Positions 7,646 through 16,847 of a stretch of 64,000 nt of DNA are shown piece after piece (the first letter of the stretch is position 1; each line of letters opens with the position of its first letter). The notes under the pieces are model-generated. The model was not told the origin of the DNA, made no database searches, and saw only the letters and a program-made list of their open reading frames with translations. This DNA comes from Pseudoalteromonas piscicida (GTDB lineage Bacteria > Pseudomonadota > Gammaproteobacteria > Enterobacterales > Alteromonadaceae), in NCBI RefSeq assembly GCF_002208135.1, contig NZ_CP021646.1:789501-853500 (forward strand), given 5' to 3'. The position numbers and the translations under genes were made by a program.

Positions 7646-8946
7646 GTGAAGTGGACTTACTGCGTCTCGAGCAAGATAAATATTACCTGCCTTCGACTAT
7701 GTATGCGATGCACAATGCGTTAATTCCTGCATTTGTTAATCGTCATCTCAATGAGCCAGATCCAGTCTACACGCAGTCTCGCCAAGGGCTGCTAACGGTA
7801 GCACAGCAAGCTAAGCGCGATCTTGATTTAGAAGCACATGAAGCGGGCGTTTTTTTTGGTCAAGCGGCAATTTCTGAGTATATCGAATTTCCCGAGGAAG
7901 GGTTTTTTGTAAAATCACCCAAATCCTTCTTTGGGGCGGTTGGGCTTAAACCTCAACAAATCGCCTTCTTTGAAGATATTGCAGCGGCGATGATGATGGA
8001 GATTAAGCGTCGTGCCGAGTCGCAGCTGCAACAGTCCATTACCGACACTGTGATTGGTCGACCTGTTAATTTTCAGTCCGTCGGTGGAGAAGAAAGTAAT
8101 CAGCAAGCGGTTAATATTCTTACCACCGCAGCAAAAAGAGCTGGGTTTAAGGAAGTGGATTTTCTCTTCGAACCACTTGCTGCGGGGATTGAGTACGAAA
8201 GCCGTCTTCAGCAAGATAAACTTGTGCTGGTGGTTGATATCGGCGGTGGTACTAGCGATTGTTCGTTTGTACGAATGGGGCCAAGTTATCGCAATAATAC
8301 ACAGCGTCAGCAAGACTTTTTAGCGCATACGGGTAAACGTATCGGTGGTAACGACTTAGATATTGCGCTTGCTTATCACCAATTAATGCCGTTGTGTGGT
8401 CTAGGCTCTAACATGAGCTCAGGTTTGCCAATGCCTAGTCAACTGTATTGGCAGGCATGTAAAATCAATGATATTCAGTCTCAACTAGACTTCTACAGTG
8501 ATAAATTAGCGCGAGAATTACAAAGCATGTTGCGAGATGTCGCCGAGCCGCAAAAGCTGGCGCGTTTACTTCATATTCAGCAGAACAAACTTACCCATCA
8601 AGTGGTTCGTGAAGGTGAACTTGGCAAGATAGCACTCTCTGAGCAAGCAAAGTTTAATGCCGATCTTGGTTTTATTGAGCCACAACTCACCTCTGAATTC
8701 ACGCAGCAAGATTTTGCAGAATCGGTGATGTCGAACTTAGAACAGATGGGCACACTTGCAAAAGAAGCTATCCATCAAGCAGGGTCAAAACCTGATGTGA
8801 TCTATCTAACTGGCGGTAGCGCACAATCACCACTGCTCAAAGCAACGCTTGCGCAGCAAATTGGTGATATCGAAATGGTGAACGGGGATAACTTTGGTAG
8901 TGTTACTGCAGGCTTGACTAAGTGGGCGGATAAACTATTTAAGTAA
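7588..8946 (+). CDS. yegD: Hsp70-family chaperone-like protein YegD
   Basis: 452 aa. It has an actin/Hsp70 ATPase fold: phosphate 1 loop FDYGSSNCA at the N-terminus, phosphate 2 VVDIGGGTSDCSF near residue 215, and adenosine loop YLTGGSAQSPLL near 410. It lacks the separate substrate-binding and lid domains of DnaK, as YegD does. Substrates are unknown. Initiation follows GAGGTAGAGA, a region also present one repeat upstream. It is followed by a weak hairpin at about 8964-8984 that may end transcription before the convergent mgsA. Confidence 0.9.
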   Translation: MKVGFDYGSSNCAMGVMQNGEVDLLRLEQDKYYLPSTMYAMHNALIPAFVNRHLNEPDPVYTQSRQGLLTVAQQAKRDLDLEAHEAGVFFGQAAISEYIEFPEEGFFVKSPKSFFGAVGLKPQQIAFFEDIAAAMMMEIKRRAESQLQQSITDTVIGRPVNFQSVGGEESNQQAVNILTTAAKRAGFKEVDFLFEPLAAGIEYESRLQQDKLVLVVDIGGGTSDCSFVRMGPSYRNNTQRQQDFLAHTGKRIGGNDLDIALAYHQLMPLCGLGSNMSSGLPMPSQLYWQACKINDIQSQLDFYSDKLARELQSMLRDVAEPQKLARLLHIQQNKLTHQVVREGELGKIALSEQAKFNADLGFIEPQLTSEFTQQDFAESVMSNLEQMGTLAKEAIHQAGSKPDVIYLTGGSAQSPLLKATLAQQIGDIEMVNGDNFGSVTAGLTKWADKLFK

Positions 8947-9001
8947 TCGAAGTCATCAACAGAGAAGCGGTCACAATCCGCTTCTATCTACATCTATATT
9001 A

Positions 9002-9460
9002 TCAATCTAAGCGACTAGCAAGGTACTGCTCATAATCAGGTAAATGTCTTGCGATTGGCTGGCTCATTTTATCGCACGCCATCAGTAAATCTGCTGTCGC
9101 TTCATTACAGGCGACGGGAATATTCCAAACAGCTGCGAGTCTCAACAGTGCTTTTACATCCGGATCGTGAGGTTGTGACGCGAGCGGATCCCAAAAGAAA
9201 ATCAAGACATGAACATCCTGCTCCGCGATTTTTGCACCAATTTGCTGGTCGCCACCCATTGGGCCACTAAACAGCTTAGTGACTTCTAAACCGGTATGCT
9301 TTTCTATCAGATTACCCGTTGTGCCCGTAGCGTAAAGCTTGTGCTGTTTTAGGCTATCTAAGTGAGTCTGACACCACTCAAGTAGGGCTGGTTTCATGCC
9401 ATCGTGTGCAACCAAAGCAATATGCTTTTTAGCTGGCAGTGGCTGTGAACGTTTTTGCAT
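9002..9460 (-). CDS. mgsA: Methylglyoxal synthase
   Basis: 152 aa from ATG 9460, equal to E. coli MgsA, with AGGAG 8 nt upstream. Converts dihydroxyacetone phosphate to methylglyoxal and phosphate, bypassing lower glycolysis when sugar phosphates build up. Diagnostic stretches are LVAHDGMKPALLEW, TGTTGNLI and SGPMGGDQQIGA, plus FFWDPL and HDPDVKALLR that line the active site. The frame is open further upstream to 9517, but that would overlap the LysE gene and lacks a ribosome site. Confidence 0.95.
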   Translation of the reverse strand: MQKRSQPLPAKKHIALVAHDGMKPALLEWCQTHLDSLKQHKLYATGTTGNLIEKHTGLEVTKLFSGPMGGDQQIGAKIAEQDVHVLIFFWDPLASQPHDPDVKALLRLAAVWNIPVACNEATADLLMACDKMSQPIARHLPDYEQYLASRLD

Positions 9461-9488
9461 GTGTACTGCTCCTATTTTGCGTGACTGT

Positions 9489-10124
9489 TTAGAGTAATAA
9501 GTTGACTGCCAATGCAATAAAAATTAAGCCTGAAATTCGATCAATCCACACCGGTGCTGCGGGATGCTGCCTAAAATAGCCTGCGATTTTATCACCACCG
9601 TAGATGTACATGCAGTCGATGGGAAAAGCTAAAATAGGATAAAGTAAGCCAAACATGGCCAGTTGCATCGTTGTCGAGGTCGCCAAGCTACTATCGACAA
9701 ACTGAGGAATAAAAGCAATAAAAAACAGGGCGACTTTGGGATTTAAGACTTCCGTCATCATGGCTTGGAACATCACGTTTTTAGGCTTTTTGGTGCTCAC
9801 GTGTGGTTTTTCCTCGCAAGCTATCTGCCCCTTCCCAAGCGTCTCTTTGATAGTCATTACACCTAGATAAGCTAAGTAAGCTGCGCCGAGGTATTGCACT
9901 GTGGTATAGGCGGTCTCTGAGGCTTTTAGGAGTGCCGATAAGCCGACAACGGCAAAGAGTGTGTGGATCACCCCACCGAGTGCAAAGCCTAATGCGCTTT
10001 GCATGCCAGCAGCGCGGCCATTAGTAAAGGTCTGCGCCATTAAAAACGCATTGGATGGGCCCGGTGCCACGGCAATTACAGTGCTGGCGATTAAAAAAGA
10101 GAATAAGTATTCAAGATTTAGCAT
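9489..10124 (-). CDS. LysE/RhtB-family amino-acid exporter
   Basis: 211 aa with six hydrophobic helices. The family signature AVAPGPSNAFLM lies near residue 20 and GAAYLAYLG near 80, with a charged cytosolic loop around 105-115. Such proteins export amino acids or homoserine lactones by proton exchange; the substrate cannot be told from sequence. It sits 7 bp after the S24-type regulator stop on the same strand, so the two may be co-transcribed. Confidence 0.9.
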   Translation of the reverse strand: MLNLEYLFSFLIASTVIAVAPGPSNAFLMAQTFTNGRAAGMQSALGFALGGVIHTLFAVVGLSALLKASETAYTTVQYLGAAYLAYLGVMTIKETLGKGQIACEEKPHVSTKKPKNVMFQAMMTEVLNPKVALFFIAFIPQFVDSSLATSTTMQLAMFGLLYPILAFPIDCMYIYGGDKIAGYFRQHPAAPVWIDRISGLIFIALAVNLLL

Positions 10125-10131
10125 CGTATTA

Positions 10132-10815
10132 TTAAATTAGATCTTTACCAATCCATACCACTTTACCGAGAATTTCCAGCTGCTCCAATTCATTCGGCAT
10201 CACAACTTGTTCCCGGTATTCTTTATTATCGCTAATCAAGCGTACTGAGCCATCAAAGTTTTGTTGTAAGCGCTTGGCATAAAGCTCCTCACCAAGGCGG
10301 ACAACATAGATCAGGCCTTCGCTTAACTTTTTATCCGATAAATCCACTAAAATTGTATTGTTATTGTGAATAGTGGGTTCCATAGAGTCGCCTTTGGCAA
10401 ATACCACGACCAGCTGTGACTTATCTAGATTTTTAAATTCAATCCACTTTTTTCTAAATGCAAGGTAGCGCGCAACCTCGGCACTTTGGTTAAATGCACC
10501 ATAACCCGTGCTGACAGACACATGGTAGCCAGGCACAACAACAAAGTCCTCATTGAAGTCTTCCAAGGTAATACTTTGCTGGATGATTGGTGATTCGGTT
10601 TTGCAATCAAGTGGGATCCCCGTAACGAGCCACATCAAATCTACATTGGCCTGTTTAGCAATGCGTTCAATCACACTGAGTTTTGGGTCTTCCCCTTTTA
10701 ATATTCTGCGCAGCGTCCCTTCAGATACATCAATTTTTAACGCAAAAGCTCTAATACTGTCCGGCTTGATCGCATATTCTACGCGCTCCGCTAGGCTCAT
10801 GAGACTTTGTTCCAT
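10132..10815 (-). CDS. HTH-S24 (CI/LexA-like) transcriptional repressor
   Basis: 227 aa. Residues ~10-65 form a Cro/CI-type helix-turn-helix (FALKIDVSEGTLRRILKG). Residues ~110-220 form a S24 peptidase domain with the catalytic Ser in KGDSMEPTI and the Lys in LYAKRLQ. This is the architecture of phage-type repressors that self-cleave upon RecA activation. A clear Ala-Gly cleavage pair before the domain is not evident, so self-cleavage is uncertain. AAGAGG lies upstream of ATG 10815. It is divergent from a small XRE-like gene across ~225 bp with repeated TGCGTAA sites. No phage structural genes are nearby, so it appears to be a domesticated regulator. Confidence 0.88.
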   Translation of the reverse strand: MEQSLMSLAERVEYAIKPDSIRAFALKIDVSEGTLRRILKGEDPKLSVIERIAKQANVDLMWLVTGIPLDCKTESPIIQQSITLEDFNEDFVVVPGYHVSVSTGYGAFNQSAEVARYLAFRKKWIEFKNLDKSQLVVVFAKGDSMEPTIHNNNTILVDLSDKKLSEGLIYVVRLGEELYAKRLQQNFDGSVRLISDNKEYREQVVMPNELEQLEILGKVVWIGKDLI

Positions 10816-10917
10816 GCGTTGCCTCTTAAATAATGATACGTGTGCGTCATTATATGGGCTATTTTTTGCGAAGTAAAATCATTTTTGACGCAAAAAAGAT
10901 CCAGTTTTTCGTTGTAA

Positions 10918-10986
10918 TGCGTAAAAAATAGATCTATTATCTTCATTAAATTACGCAGTGAATGCATTTAGTCAGTGAGTGCGTAA
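10918..10986. promoter_or_regulatory. Candidate operator array between divergent regulators
   Basis: The heptamer TGCGTAA occurs at 10918-10924 and 10980-10986, with its inverse TTACGCA at 10951-10957. The centres are spaced about 33 and 29 bp (roughly three helical turns). They lie in the shared upstream region of the S24 repressor and the small XRE gene, as expected for operators of a CI/Cro-like pair. Function is inferred. Confidence 0.5.
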
Positions 10987-11042
10987 ATAAGTGATTTTTC
11001 TAAACGTCATATATTTGCGCAATTTTTTAAGGAATGAGTGTG

Positions 11043-11297
11043 ATGTTAATGAGCCAACCTTTAATTTCTGAACGCGCGCCGCTTGGCGCTGCCATACTTA
11101 GATTTGCACGTAAAAGTCGCGGTTTTACTCAAGCTGAATCAGCCGCAAGCTATGGTATAGAGGAGCGAACATTAAGGCGCTGGGAGAATAACGAATACAA
11201 CCCTAAATGGAATGATGTGATTGCTTTGGTTGAAGATGTTTATTTAATGGACATTGTTAATGTCATTGTGGGATTAAGGACATCAAGCGCTGCGTAA
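11043..11297 (+). CDS. Small XRE-type HTH regulator (Cro-like)
   Basis: 84 aa from ATG 11043, which has AAGGA at the right distance; ATG 11034 is too close to it. The helix-turn-helix spans about residues 15-60 (GFTQAESAASYGIEERTLRR then WENNEYNP). The protein ends with a hydrophobic helix (DIVNVIVGLR). It is divergent from the HTH-S24 gene, so the two probably cross-regulate. Target genes are unknown. Confidence 0.75.
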   Translation: MLMSQPLISERAPLGAAILRFARKSRGFTQAESAASYGIEERTLRRWENNEYNPKWNDVIALVEDVYLMDIVNVIVGLRTSSAA

Positions 11298-11304
11298 AAA
11301 ATTA

Positions 11305-11324
11305 AAGCCAGCTTGCGCTGGCTT
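11305..11324 (+). terminator. Hairpin downstream of small XRE gene
   Basis: Perfect 8-bp stem AAGCCAGC/GCTGGCTT with TTGC loop, 7 nt after the XRE stop. The T-tract is weak on both strands, so termination efficiency is uncertain. Confidence 0.55.
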
Positions 11325-11333
11325 AGTTCGATA

Positions 11334-11360
11334 AAGTCGCTATGCCTAGCATAGCGACTT
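11334..11360 (-). terminator. Terminator of putA
   Basis: Perfect 12-bp stem (11334-11345 with 11349-11360) and 3-nt loop, just beyond the putA stop. On the minus strand it is followed by a short T-rich stretch. It may act in both directions between the convergent XRE and putA genes. Confidence 0.65.
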
Positions 11361-11368
11361 ATATTCTC

Positions 11369-14300
11369 TTACTCTTCGTCTTCAACAAGCGTCATCAGTG
11401 AAGTGTTACCACCAGAAGCTGTGGTATCGATACTGATGGTTTTCTCAGTCACAAGACGGTTGATAAGCGTATCATAGTACTCTGCACTGATCACAGGCAG
11501 GATAGCACCTTTACGCTCTGCAAGTTGCTGTGAGAAGTAACCAAGGCGTGAAGAGCGCGCAGCCACAACAGCACCTGCAAGGTGAGGGTGTGCCAAAATC
11601 GCTTGAAGCTGGTTTTGCTTCGCTACTTGGAATACGCCTTCAGCAACGCCAGTTGAGATAAACTTATCTCTAAATGCCAATGCTTCTTCATAGAATAAGT
11701 CAGAGGCTACTGTGATCACTGTGTTACCTGCAGCAAGTGCTGTGATAATTGAAATCGCCCAGAAGTTGAACGAAGTACTCTTATCGGCATATACCACAAC
11801 ACAACCACGCGCTTCTAAGTGCAGCGTGTTCGACTCACCCGTTGGCCCTGGTAGCGTGGTGTAAGTACGCATACGCTTTTCTAAGCGGTTTAGCTGAGCA
11901 CGCGCATCAGAAAGCGTTAACGACAAATCATCTGCCAGCTCGTCAATGATGTCTACTGTTGCCACTTTAGCAAGTAGCTGGCGCACTGCAGAAACACGGT
12001 CATTAAGTGCGGTACGACGCCAGATCTTCTCATCACGCTTAGAGTTTTGCATCAGTTTTTCAACTTGCTCAACCGCGCCTGGGAAGTGGTGGATTTCTAG
12101 CTCATCAGGTGTGAGATCTGTCATTTGGACGTTGTCTGGTGATGCCTTTTCTTTCACAAGGCGAACTAGATAGTTTGGACCACCTGCTTTTGGACCTGTA
12201 CCAGATAGGCCACGACCACCAAATGGTTGTACACCAACGATCGCGCCAATCATGTTACGGTTCACATAGACGTTACCCGCACGCGACATCTTAGCTAGGT
12301 ATTCGCAGCGCTCTTCGATACGTGAATGAACGCCCATGGTCAGACCGTAGCCTGTGCCATTGATTTGGTCGATCACATTATCAAGCTCGTCTGCCTTGAA
12401 GCGTACCACGTGGACTACCGGACCGAATACTTCACGCTTAAGCACAGATAGGTCAGCAATTTCGTATAGGCGAGGGGCGAAGAAATAAGCGCCGTTCTCG
12501 CTGTTATCAGGGATCTTAGCTTCGAATAGTAGCTTGCCGTTCGACTTCATGTATTCAACGTGCTTAGTCAAAGTGGTCAGCGCTTTTTCGTCTATTACTG
12601 GACCTACGTCGGTAGATAGTAGCGATGGGTCGCCAATATGTAACTCTTTAAGTGCGCCTTGGAGCATTTCAATAATACCGTCAGCAACATCGTCTTGTAA
12701 GAACAACACGCGAAGTGCTGAACAGCGTTGGCCCGCACTTTGGAAACCTGAAGAAATAACATCGTCAACCACTTGCTCTGGTAATGCCGTTGAGTCAACG
12801 ATCATACAGTTTTGACCACCAGTTTCTGCGATCAGAGGAACTTGAATGTCGTTACGCTCAGCAAGAATTTGCGAGATAAGCGTACCTGTCTCTGTTGAAC
12901 CTGTGAACATAACCGCTTGGATACGCTCGTCAGGCACAATGTGTTTACCCACTTCGCTACCGCGTGCGATAACAGGCTGTACAACGTGCTCAGGTAAACC
13001 AACGGTATGCATTAATTCGATACAACGCAGTGCAATCATACTGGTTTGTTCAGCTGGCTTTGCAATAACGGTATTACCCGTCACGATAGCGGCAGCTACC
13101 TGACCTAAGAAGATCGCAAGAGGGAAGTTCCACGGGCTGATACATAAAATTACGCCACGGGCTTCAAAGCGCTCATCTTTAGAAAGCTCTTCTGCACGTG
13201 CTGCATAGTAGCGACAGAAGTCAACGGCTTCACGTACTTCATCGATGCTGTCTTGGGTTACTTTACCTGCTTCTTTAATACAGATAGCAACGAGTTCGTC
13301 ATGGTGACGCTCAAGGATGTCAGCAGTACGGCGTAGTAGGTTTGCACGCTCTTCAACAGAGGTTTGTGACCAACTTTCAAAAGCCGCATCGGCATTGGTA
13401 AGTACGCTTTGCATGTGTGCTTCATCGTGTAAAGGCACAGATCCAATCACTTGTTTGTGGTTCGCAGGGTTACGAACCGCAAGGTGACCCTCTGGTACTT
13501 GGCTTTCATCGATTAGGTGTTCGTTAAACCAGTTGTCTAGGTTTTCTTTAAACGGTGTTAAATCGTTGATGTCCGTTAGGTCTTTACCTTTTGAGTTTGG
13601 ACGCTCATCGCCATAAAGCTCGATAGGGAGTTTAATCTGCGTATTGTAACGGTTACGTAGGCCTTGCAGTGTTTCTACAGGATCAGGAAGTAGTGACTCC
13701 ACAGGCTTAGTGGTATCCACAATCGCGTTTACGAATGATGAGTTTGCACCATTTTCAAGTAGACGGCGTACCAGATAAGCAAGTAGGTCTTCGTGCTGAC
13801 CAACTGGCGCATACACACGACACTGAATTCCTTCGTTTTCAACGATTTGGTCGTAAAGTGATTCACCCATACCGTGTAAACGTTGGAATTCGAACCCTTT
13901 GTTGTCGCCTTTGGCAACTTCTAGGATAGTTGCTGCGGTGTACGCATTATGCGTTGCAAACTGCGGGAATAACACATCGCGGGCTTCAAGTAACTTGATA
14001 GCACAGGCTTTATAAGAAACGTCAGTGGTTGCTTTACGGGTGAACACAGGGAAGTGCTCAAGACCATCTTGTTGTGTGGTTTTGATTTCTGTATCCCAAT
14101 AAGCACCTTTTACTAAACGCACCATCAGTTTACGGCCTACGCGACGAGCAAGTTCTGCCACCCATTCAACAACGAAGATTGCACGCTTTTGATATGCTTG
14201 AACCGCAAGGCCAAAACCATTCCAATCGCCAAGCGCGTCGTCTGAGAATACCGCTTCAATGACATCTAATGAAATATCTAAACGGTCCGCTTCTTCTGCA

Positions 14301-15172
14301 TCAACAGTAAAACCGATATCGTATGCTTTTGCAGCAATCGCTAGTTCTTTTAACTTAGGTACAAGCTCTTTCATCACGCGTTCACGATGCGTGAATTCGA
14401 AGCGTGGGTGAATAGCAGAAAGCTTAACCGAGATACCAGGGCTTTTAATTGGGCCACGGCCTTTCGCTGCTTTACCGATTGCGTGAATGGCGGTCATATA
14501 GCTTTGGAAGTAACGATCTGCATCTTTCATCGTACGTGCGCCTTCACCTAGCATGTCGTACGAATATACATAACCTTTTTGTTCTTTGTCAGCGGCACGA
14601 TCTATAGCATCTTGAATGGTTTCACCCATTACAAACTGCTTACCCATGATCTTCATAGCATAGTTAACAGACTTACGGATAACAGGCTCACCAAGACGAC
14701 CAATGGTACGCTTTAGCACGCCAAACTGTTCTTCTTTATTCTTGTCTGAGTAGTTAACCATTTTACCGGTAACGAGTAGACCCCAGCTTGAAGCATTAAC
14801 AAATAACGAGTCGCTGCTGCCTAAGTGTGAACTCCAGTCGCCTTTCGCGAGCTTGTCGCGGATCAGGCTTTCTTGCGTTGCTTTGTCTGGTACACGAAGT
14901 AAAGCTTCGGCCAAACACATCAGTACCACGCCTTCTTCGGTAGAAAGAGAGAATTCATTTAAAAGCGCGTCTACACCGTTTTGACCATCTTGATCTCTAC
15001 GAATGTTCAATACCATTTGACGTGCACGTTCCCATGCTCGGCTTCGAGCTGTAACGCCTACCTCGGCTAAAGGTAAAATATGATCAATTACTGCGTTCTC
15101 ATCGATGCGGTAAAAATCACGGATCTTTTGTCGGATAGGACAGTTAGTTGTCAAATCGCCGTTATAAAGCAT
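11369..15172 (-). CDS. putA: Bifunctional proline dehydrogenase / L-glutamate gamma-semialdehyde dehydrogenase PutA
   Basis: About 1267 aa from ATG 15172 (AGGG 6 nt upstream). The N-terminal half is the FAD proline dehydrogenase barrel (for example SVKLSAIHPRFE, RLVKGAYWD). The central-to-C-terminal half is the NAD-dependent aldehyde dehydrogenase, with SPWNFPLAIFLGQ, the Glu motif LIAETGGQN and the nucleophile Cys in SAGQRCSALR. A C-terminal ALDH-like tail domain follows. It oxidises proline to glutamate in two channelled steps. It starts directly with the PutA helical region and lacks the ribbon-helix-helix DNA-binding domain of E. coli PutA (1320 aa), so it should not repress its own gene. 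The divergent Lrp-type gene probably regulates it. Confidence 0.97.
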   Translation of the reverse strand: MLYNGDLTTNCPIRQKIRDFYRIDENAVIDHILPLAEVGVTARSRAWERARQMVLNIRRDQDGQNGVDALLNEFSLSTEEGVVLMCLAEALLRVPDKATQESLIRDKLAKGDWSSHLGSSDSLFVNASSWGLLVTGKMVNYSDKNKEEQFGVLKRTIGRLGEPVIRKSVNYAMKIMGKQFVMGETIQDAIDRAADKEQKGYVYSYDMLGEGARTMKDADRYFQSYMTAIHAIGKAAKGRGPIKSPGISVKLSAIHPRFEFTHRERVMKELVPKLKELAIAAKAYDIGFTVDAEEADRLDISLDVIEAVFSDDALGDWNGFGLAVQAYQKRAIFVVEWVAELARRVGRKLMVRLVKGAYWDTEIKTTQQDGLEHFPVFTRKATTDVSYKACAIKLLEARDVLFPQFATHNAYTAATILEVAKGDNKGFEFQRLHGMGESLYDQIVENEGIQCRVYAPVGQHEDLLAYLVRRLLENGANSSFVNAIVDTTKPVESLLPDPVETLQGLRNRYNTQIKLPIELYGDERPNSKGKDLTDINDLTPFKENLDNWFNEHLIDESQVPEGHLAVRNPANHKQVIGSVPLHDEAHMQSVLTNADAAFESWSQTSVEERANLLRRTADILERHHDELVAICIKEAGKVTQDSIDEVREAVDFCRYYAARAEELSKDERFEARGVILCISPWNFPLAIFLGQVAAAIVTGNTVIAKPAEQTSMIALRCIELMHTVGLPEHVVQPVIARGSEVGKHIVPDERIQAVMFTGSTETGTLISQILAERNDIQVPLIAETGGQNCMIVDSTALPEQVVDDVISSGFQSAGQRCSALRVLFLQDDVADGIIEMLQGALKELHIGDPSLLSTDVGPVIDEKALTTLTKHVEYMKSNGKLLFEAKIPDNSENGAYFFAPRLYEIADLSVLKREVFGPVVHVVRFKADELDNVIDQINGTGYGLTMGVHSRIEERCEYLAKMSRAGNVYVNRNMIGAIVGVQPFGGRGLSGTGPKAGGPNYLVRLVKEKASPDNVQMTDLTPDELEIHHFPGAVEQVEKLMQNSKRDEKIWRRTALNDRVSAVRQLLAKVATVDIIDELADDLSLTLSDARAQLNRLEKRMRTYTTLPGPTGESNTLHLEARGCVVVYADKSTSFNFWAISIITALAAGNTVITVASDLFYEEALAFRDKFISTGVAEGVFQVAKQNQLQAILAHPHLAGAVVAARSSRLGYFSQQLAERKGAILPVISAEYYDTLINRLVTEKTISIDTTASGGNTSLMTLVEDEE

Positions 15173-15578
15173 AAGCAACCCTCAAAAATTGGAGTCAAAA
15201 ATACATGTAATTCGCGCCAGCCTATGGAATCACACACCTTAATGTGTAGATTACAAAACTACATCTGAACTGTTGCCAAACTAAGCAACCAAAGATTGAA
15301 AGTGTAGTTTAATTTATATAGGAAGCCTCAATTACGACAAAATGATGCAGTCACATTGCTAACCATAACACACCCATTTGGGGGTTCAAATTTTAGCCAG
15401 AATGCATAATCTAAATGTTCGAACAAAGCCGCGTTAAACACTGAAATATGCCGCTTTGCCCTTTATCGTTAATTTCGCGGGCATTCTATCGAAAAGACAG
15501 CAGAATATGCTGTTTTATTTTCAAGGAATACGGTAAATTTGCGGGTAATCTCAAACCCTCACAAAATTTTATGCTGAT
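15173..15578. promoter_or_regulatory. putA-lrp divergent control region
   Basis: 406 bp without a supported gene between two divergent starts. It is AT-rich and must hold both promoters. A short hairpin ACAGCA-gaata-TGCTGT at 15497-15513 is followed by TTTATTTT on the plus strand, an attenuator-like arrangement in the leader of the Lrp-type gene. No clear Lrp binding sites could be picked by eye. Confidence 0.4.
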
Positions 15579-16067
15579 ATGACGACTTCCATTAAAACTC
15601 GGGTATTAGATCGCATCGATTTAGCAATCTTAGACGCGCTCCAACGCAATGGTCGGATCTCTAATGTAAACTTGGCCAAAGAGGTAAACTTGAGTCCGAG
15701 TCCTTGTCTCGATCGAGTGAAAAAACTCGAGTCTGAGGGGTATATCGAAGGATATACGGCAAGATTAAATGCCGCAAAACTTGGCCAGCATTTGGTCGCG
15801 CATGTTGAGATCACCTTGAAAAGCTCGACCGAAGCAGTATTTGAGGTGTTTAAACAGCATATTGTAAAAATCCCCAACGTCGTTTCTTGTGATATGGTAG
15901 CAGGTGGCTTTGATTACTTAGTTAAGATCCGGGTGCAGGATATGCGTCAATATCGTGAGGTATTAGGTCAAATCGTTGAAATACCAGGAGTTGGTACAAA
16001 TCATACCTATATGGTGATAGAACACGTCAAAGAAGACATGGGTGTAGAAGTGCTGAATTATCAGTAA
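15579..16067 (+). CDS. Lrp/AsnC-family regulator, probable proline-utilisation activator (PutR-like)
   Basis: 162 aa. N-terminal winged HTH (residues ~10-60: ILDALQRNGRISNVNLAK, SPSPCLDRVKKLE) followed by a RAM/AsnC ligand-binding domain (~70-155, including CDMVAGGFDYLVKIRV). Length and layout equal Lrp. It is divergent from putA, which lacks its own DNA-binding domain; in several proteobacteria an Lrp-type PutR activates putA in response to proline, so this role is likely here. The first codon ATG 15579 lacks a strong ribosome site. Confidence 0.9.
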   Translation: MTTSIKTRVLDRIDLAILDALQRNGRISNVNLAKEVNLSPSPCLDRVKKLESEGYIEGYTARLNAAKLGQHLVAHVEITLKSSTEAVFEVFKQHIVKIPNVVSCDMVAGGFDYLVKIRVQDMRQYREVLGQIVEIPGVGTNHTYMVIEHVKEDMGVEVLNYQ

Positions 16068-16094
16068 TCTTTGACCCAATTTAAGGAATAATAG

Positions 16095-16841
16095 ATGCAA
16101 AAAGTGGTACTTATCACCGGTGCGAGCCGCGGGATTGGTGCGGCAACGGCTCAACTGCTGGGACAACAAGGATTTACCGTTGTGATAAATTACAAGCAGA
16201 ACGTGCAAGCTGCGGAAACTGTCGCCGATACTATCCTAAGTAATAATGGTAAAGCGCATTTGTTACAAGCAGATGTCACAGACGAAAAATCTGTAGAGGC
16301 AATGTTTGACAAGATAAAGACCGATATTGGCATGGTTACGCATCTGGTCAACAACGCTGGGGTGCTGAGCACGCAAACTCGAGTGGAACACATGACCGCA
16401 GAGCGTATCAACAATATGCTTACCAATAATGTTACGCCGTATTTTATTTGTGCTCGAGAAGCAATTAAACACATGCGTTTGAGCGCTGATCCAGCACAGT
16501 GCGCGATTGTGAACGTATCGTCGGCAGCTTCTTATTTAGGTGGGGCCAATGAATATGTTGACTACGCGGCTGCAAAAGGTGCAATAGACAGCTTCACTAA
16601 AGGCCTATCTCTGGAATTAGCCGCTGAGCAGATCCGTGTGAACTGCGTAAGACCGGGCTGTATTTATACCGATATCCACGGCGACGGTGGCGAGCCAAAC
16701 CGAGTTGATCGTCTAGCCGATTTTTTACCGCTGAAGCGAGGTGGAACCGCAACTGAAGTTGCCAATGCCATCGCTTGGCTTTTAAGTAACGAAGCAAGCT
16801 TTGTTACAGGAACTTTTATTGATTTAGCTGGAGGGAAATAG
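16095..16841 (+). CDS. SDR-family NAD(P)-dependent oxidoreductase
   Basis: 248 aa, classical short-chain dehydrogenase. TGASRGIGAA cofactor loop at residues 7-16, NNAG near 90, catalytic Ser in NVSSAAS, YAAAK near 159, and PG after the active site. The N-terminus most resembles FabG-like and sugar/polyol dehydrogenases; the substrate is unknown. AAGGAATA precedes the ATG. It is first in an operon with a cytidylyltransferase-like gene (6 bp gap) and a second SDR (4-bp overlap), which hints at an activated-polyol or nucleotide-sugar product. Confidence 0.88.
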   Translation: MQKVVLITGASRGIGAATAQLLGQQGFTVVINYKQNVQAAETVADTILSNNGKAHLLQADVTDEKSVEAMFDKIKTDIGMVTHLVNNAGVLSTQTRVEHMTAERINNMLTNNVTPYFICAREAIKHMRLSADPAQCAIVNVSSAASYLGGANEYVDYAAAKGAIDSFTKGLSLELAAEQIRVNCVRPGCIYTDIHGDGGEPNRVDRLADFLPLKRGGTATEVANAIAWLLSNEASFVTGTFIDLAGGK

Positions 16842-16847
16842 CAATTT

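Noticed and set aside
10132..11297. Prophage remnant around the CI/Cro-like pair
   Set aside because: No integrase, structural or lysis genes and no attachment repeats on either side; neighbours are ordinary chromosomal genes.
12534..14106. Several plus- and minus-strand frames inside putA
   Set aside because: All are shadow frames of the 1267-aa PutA coding sequence.
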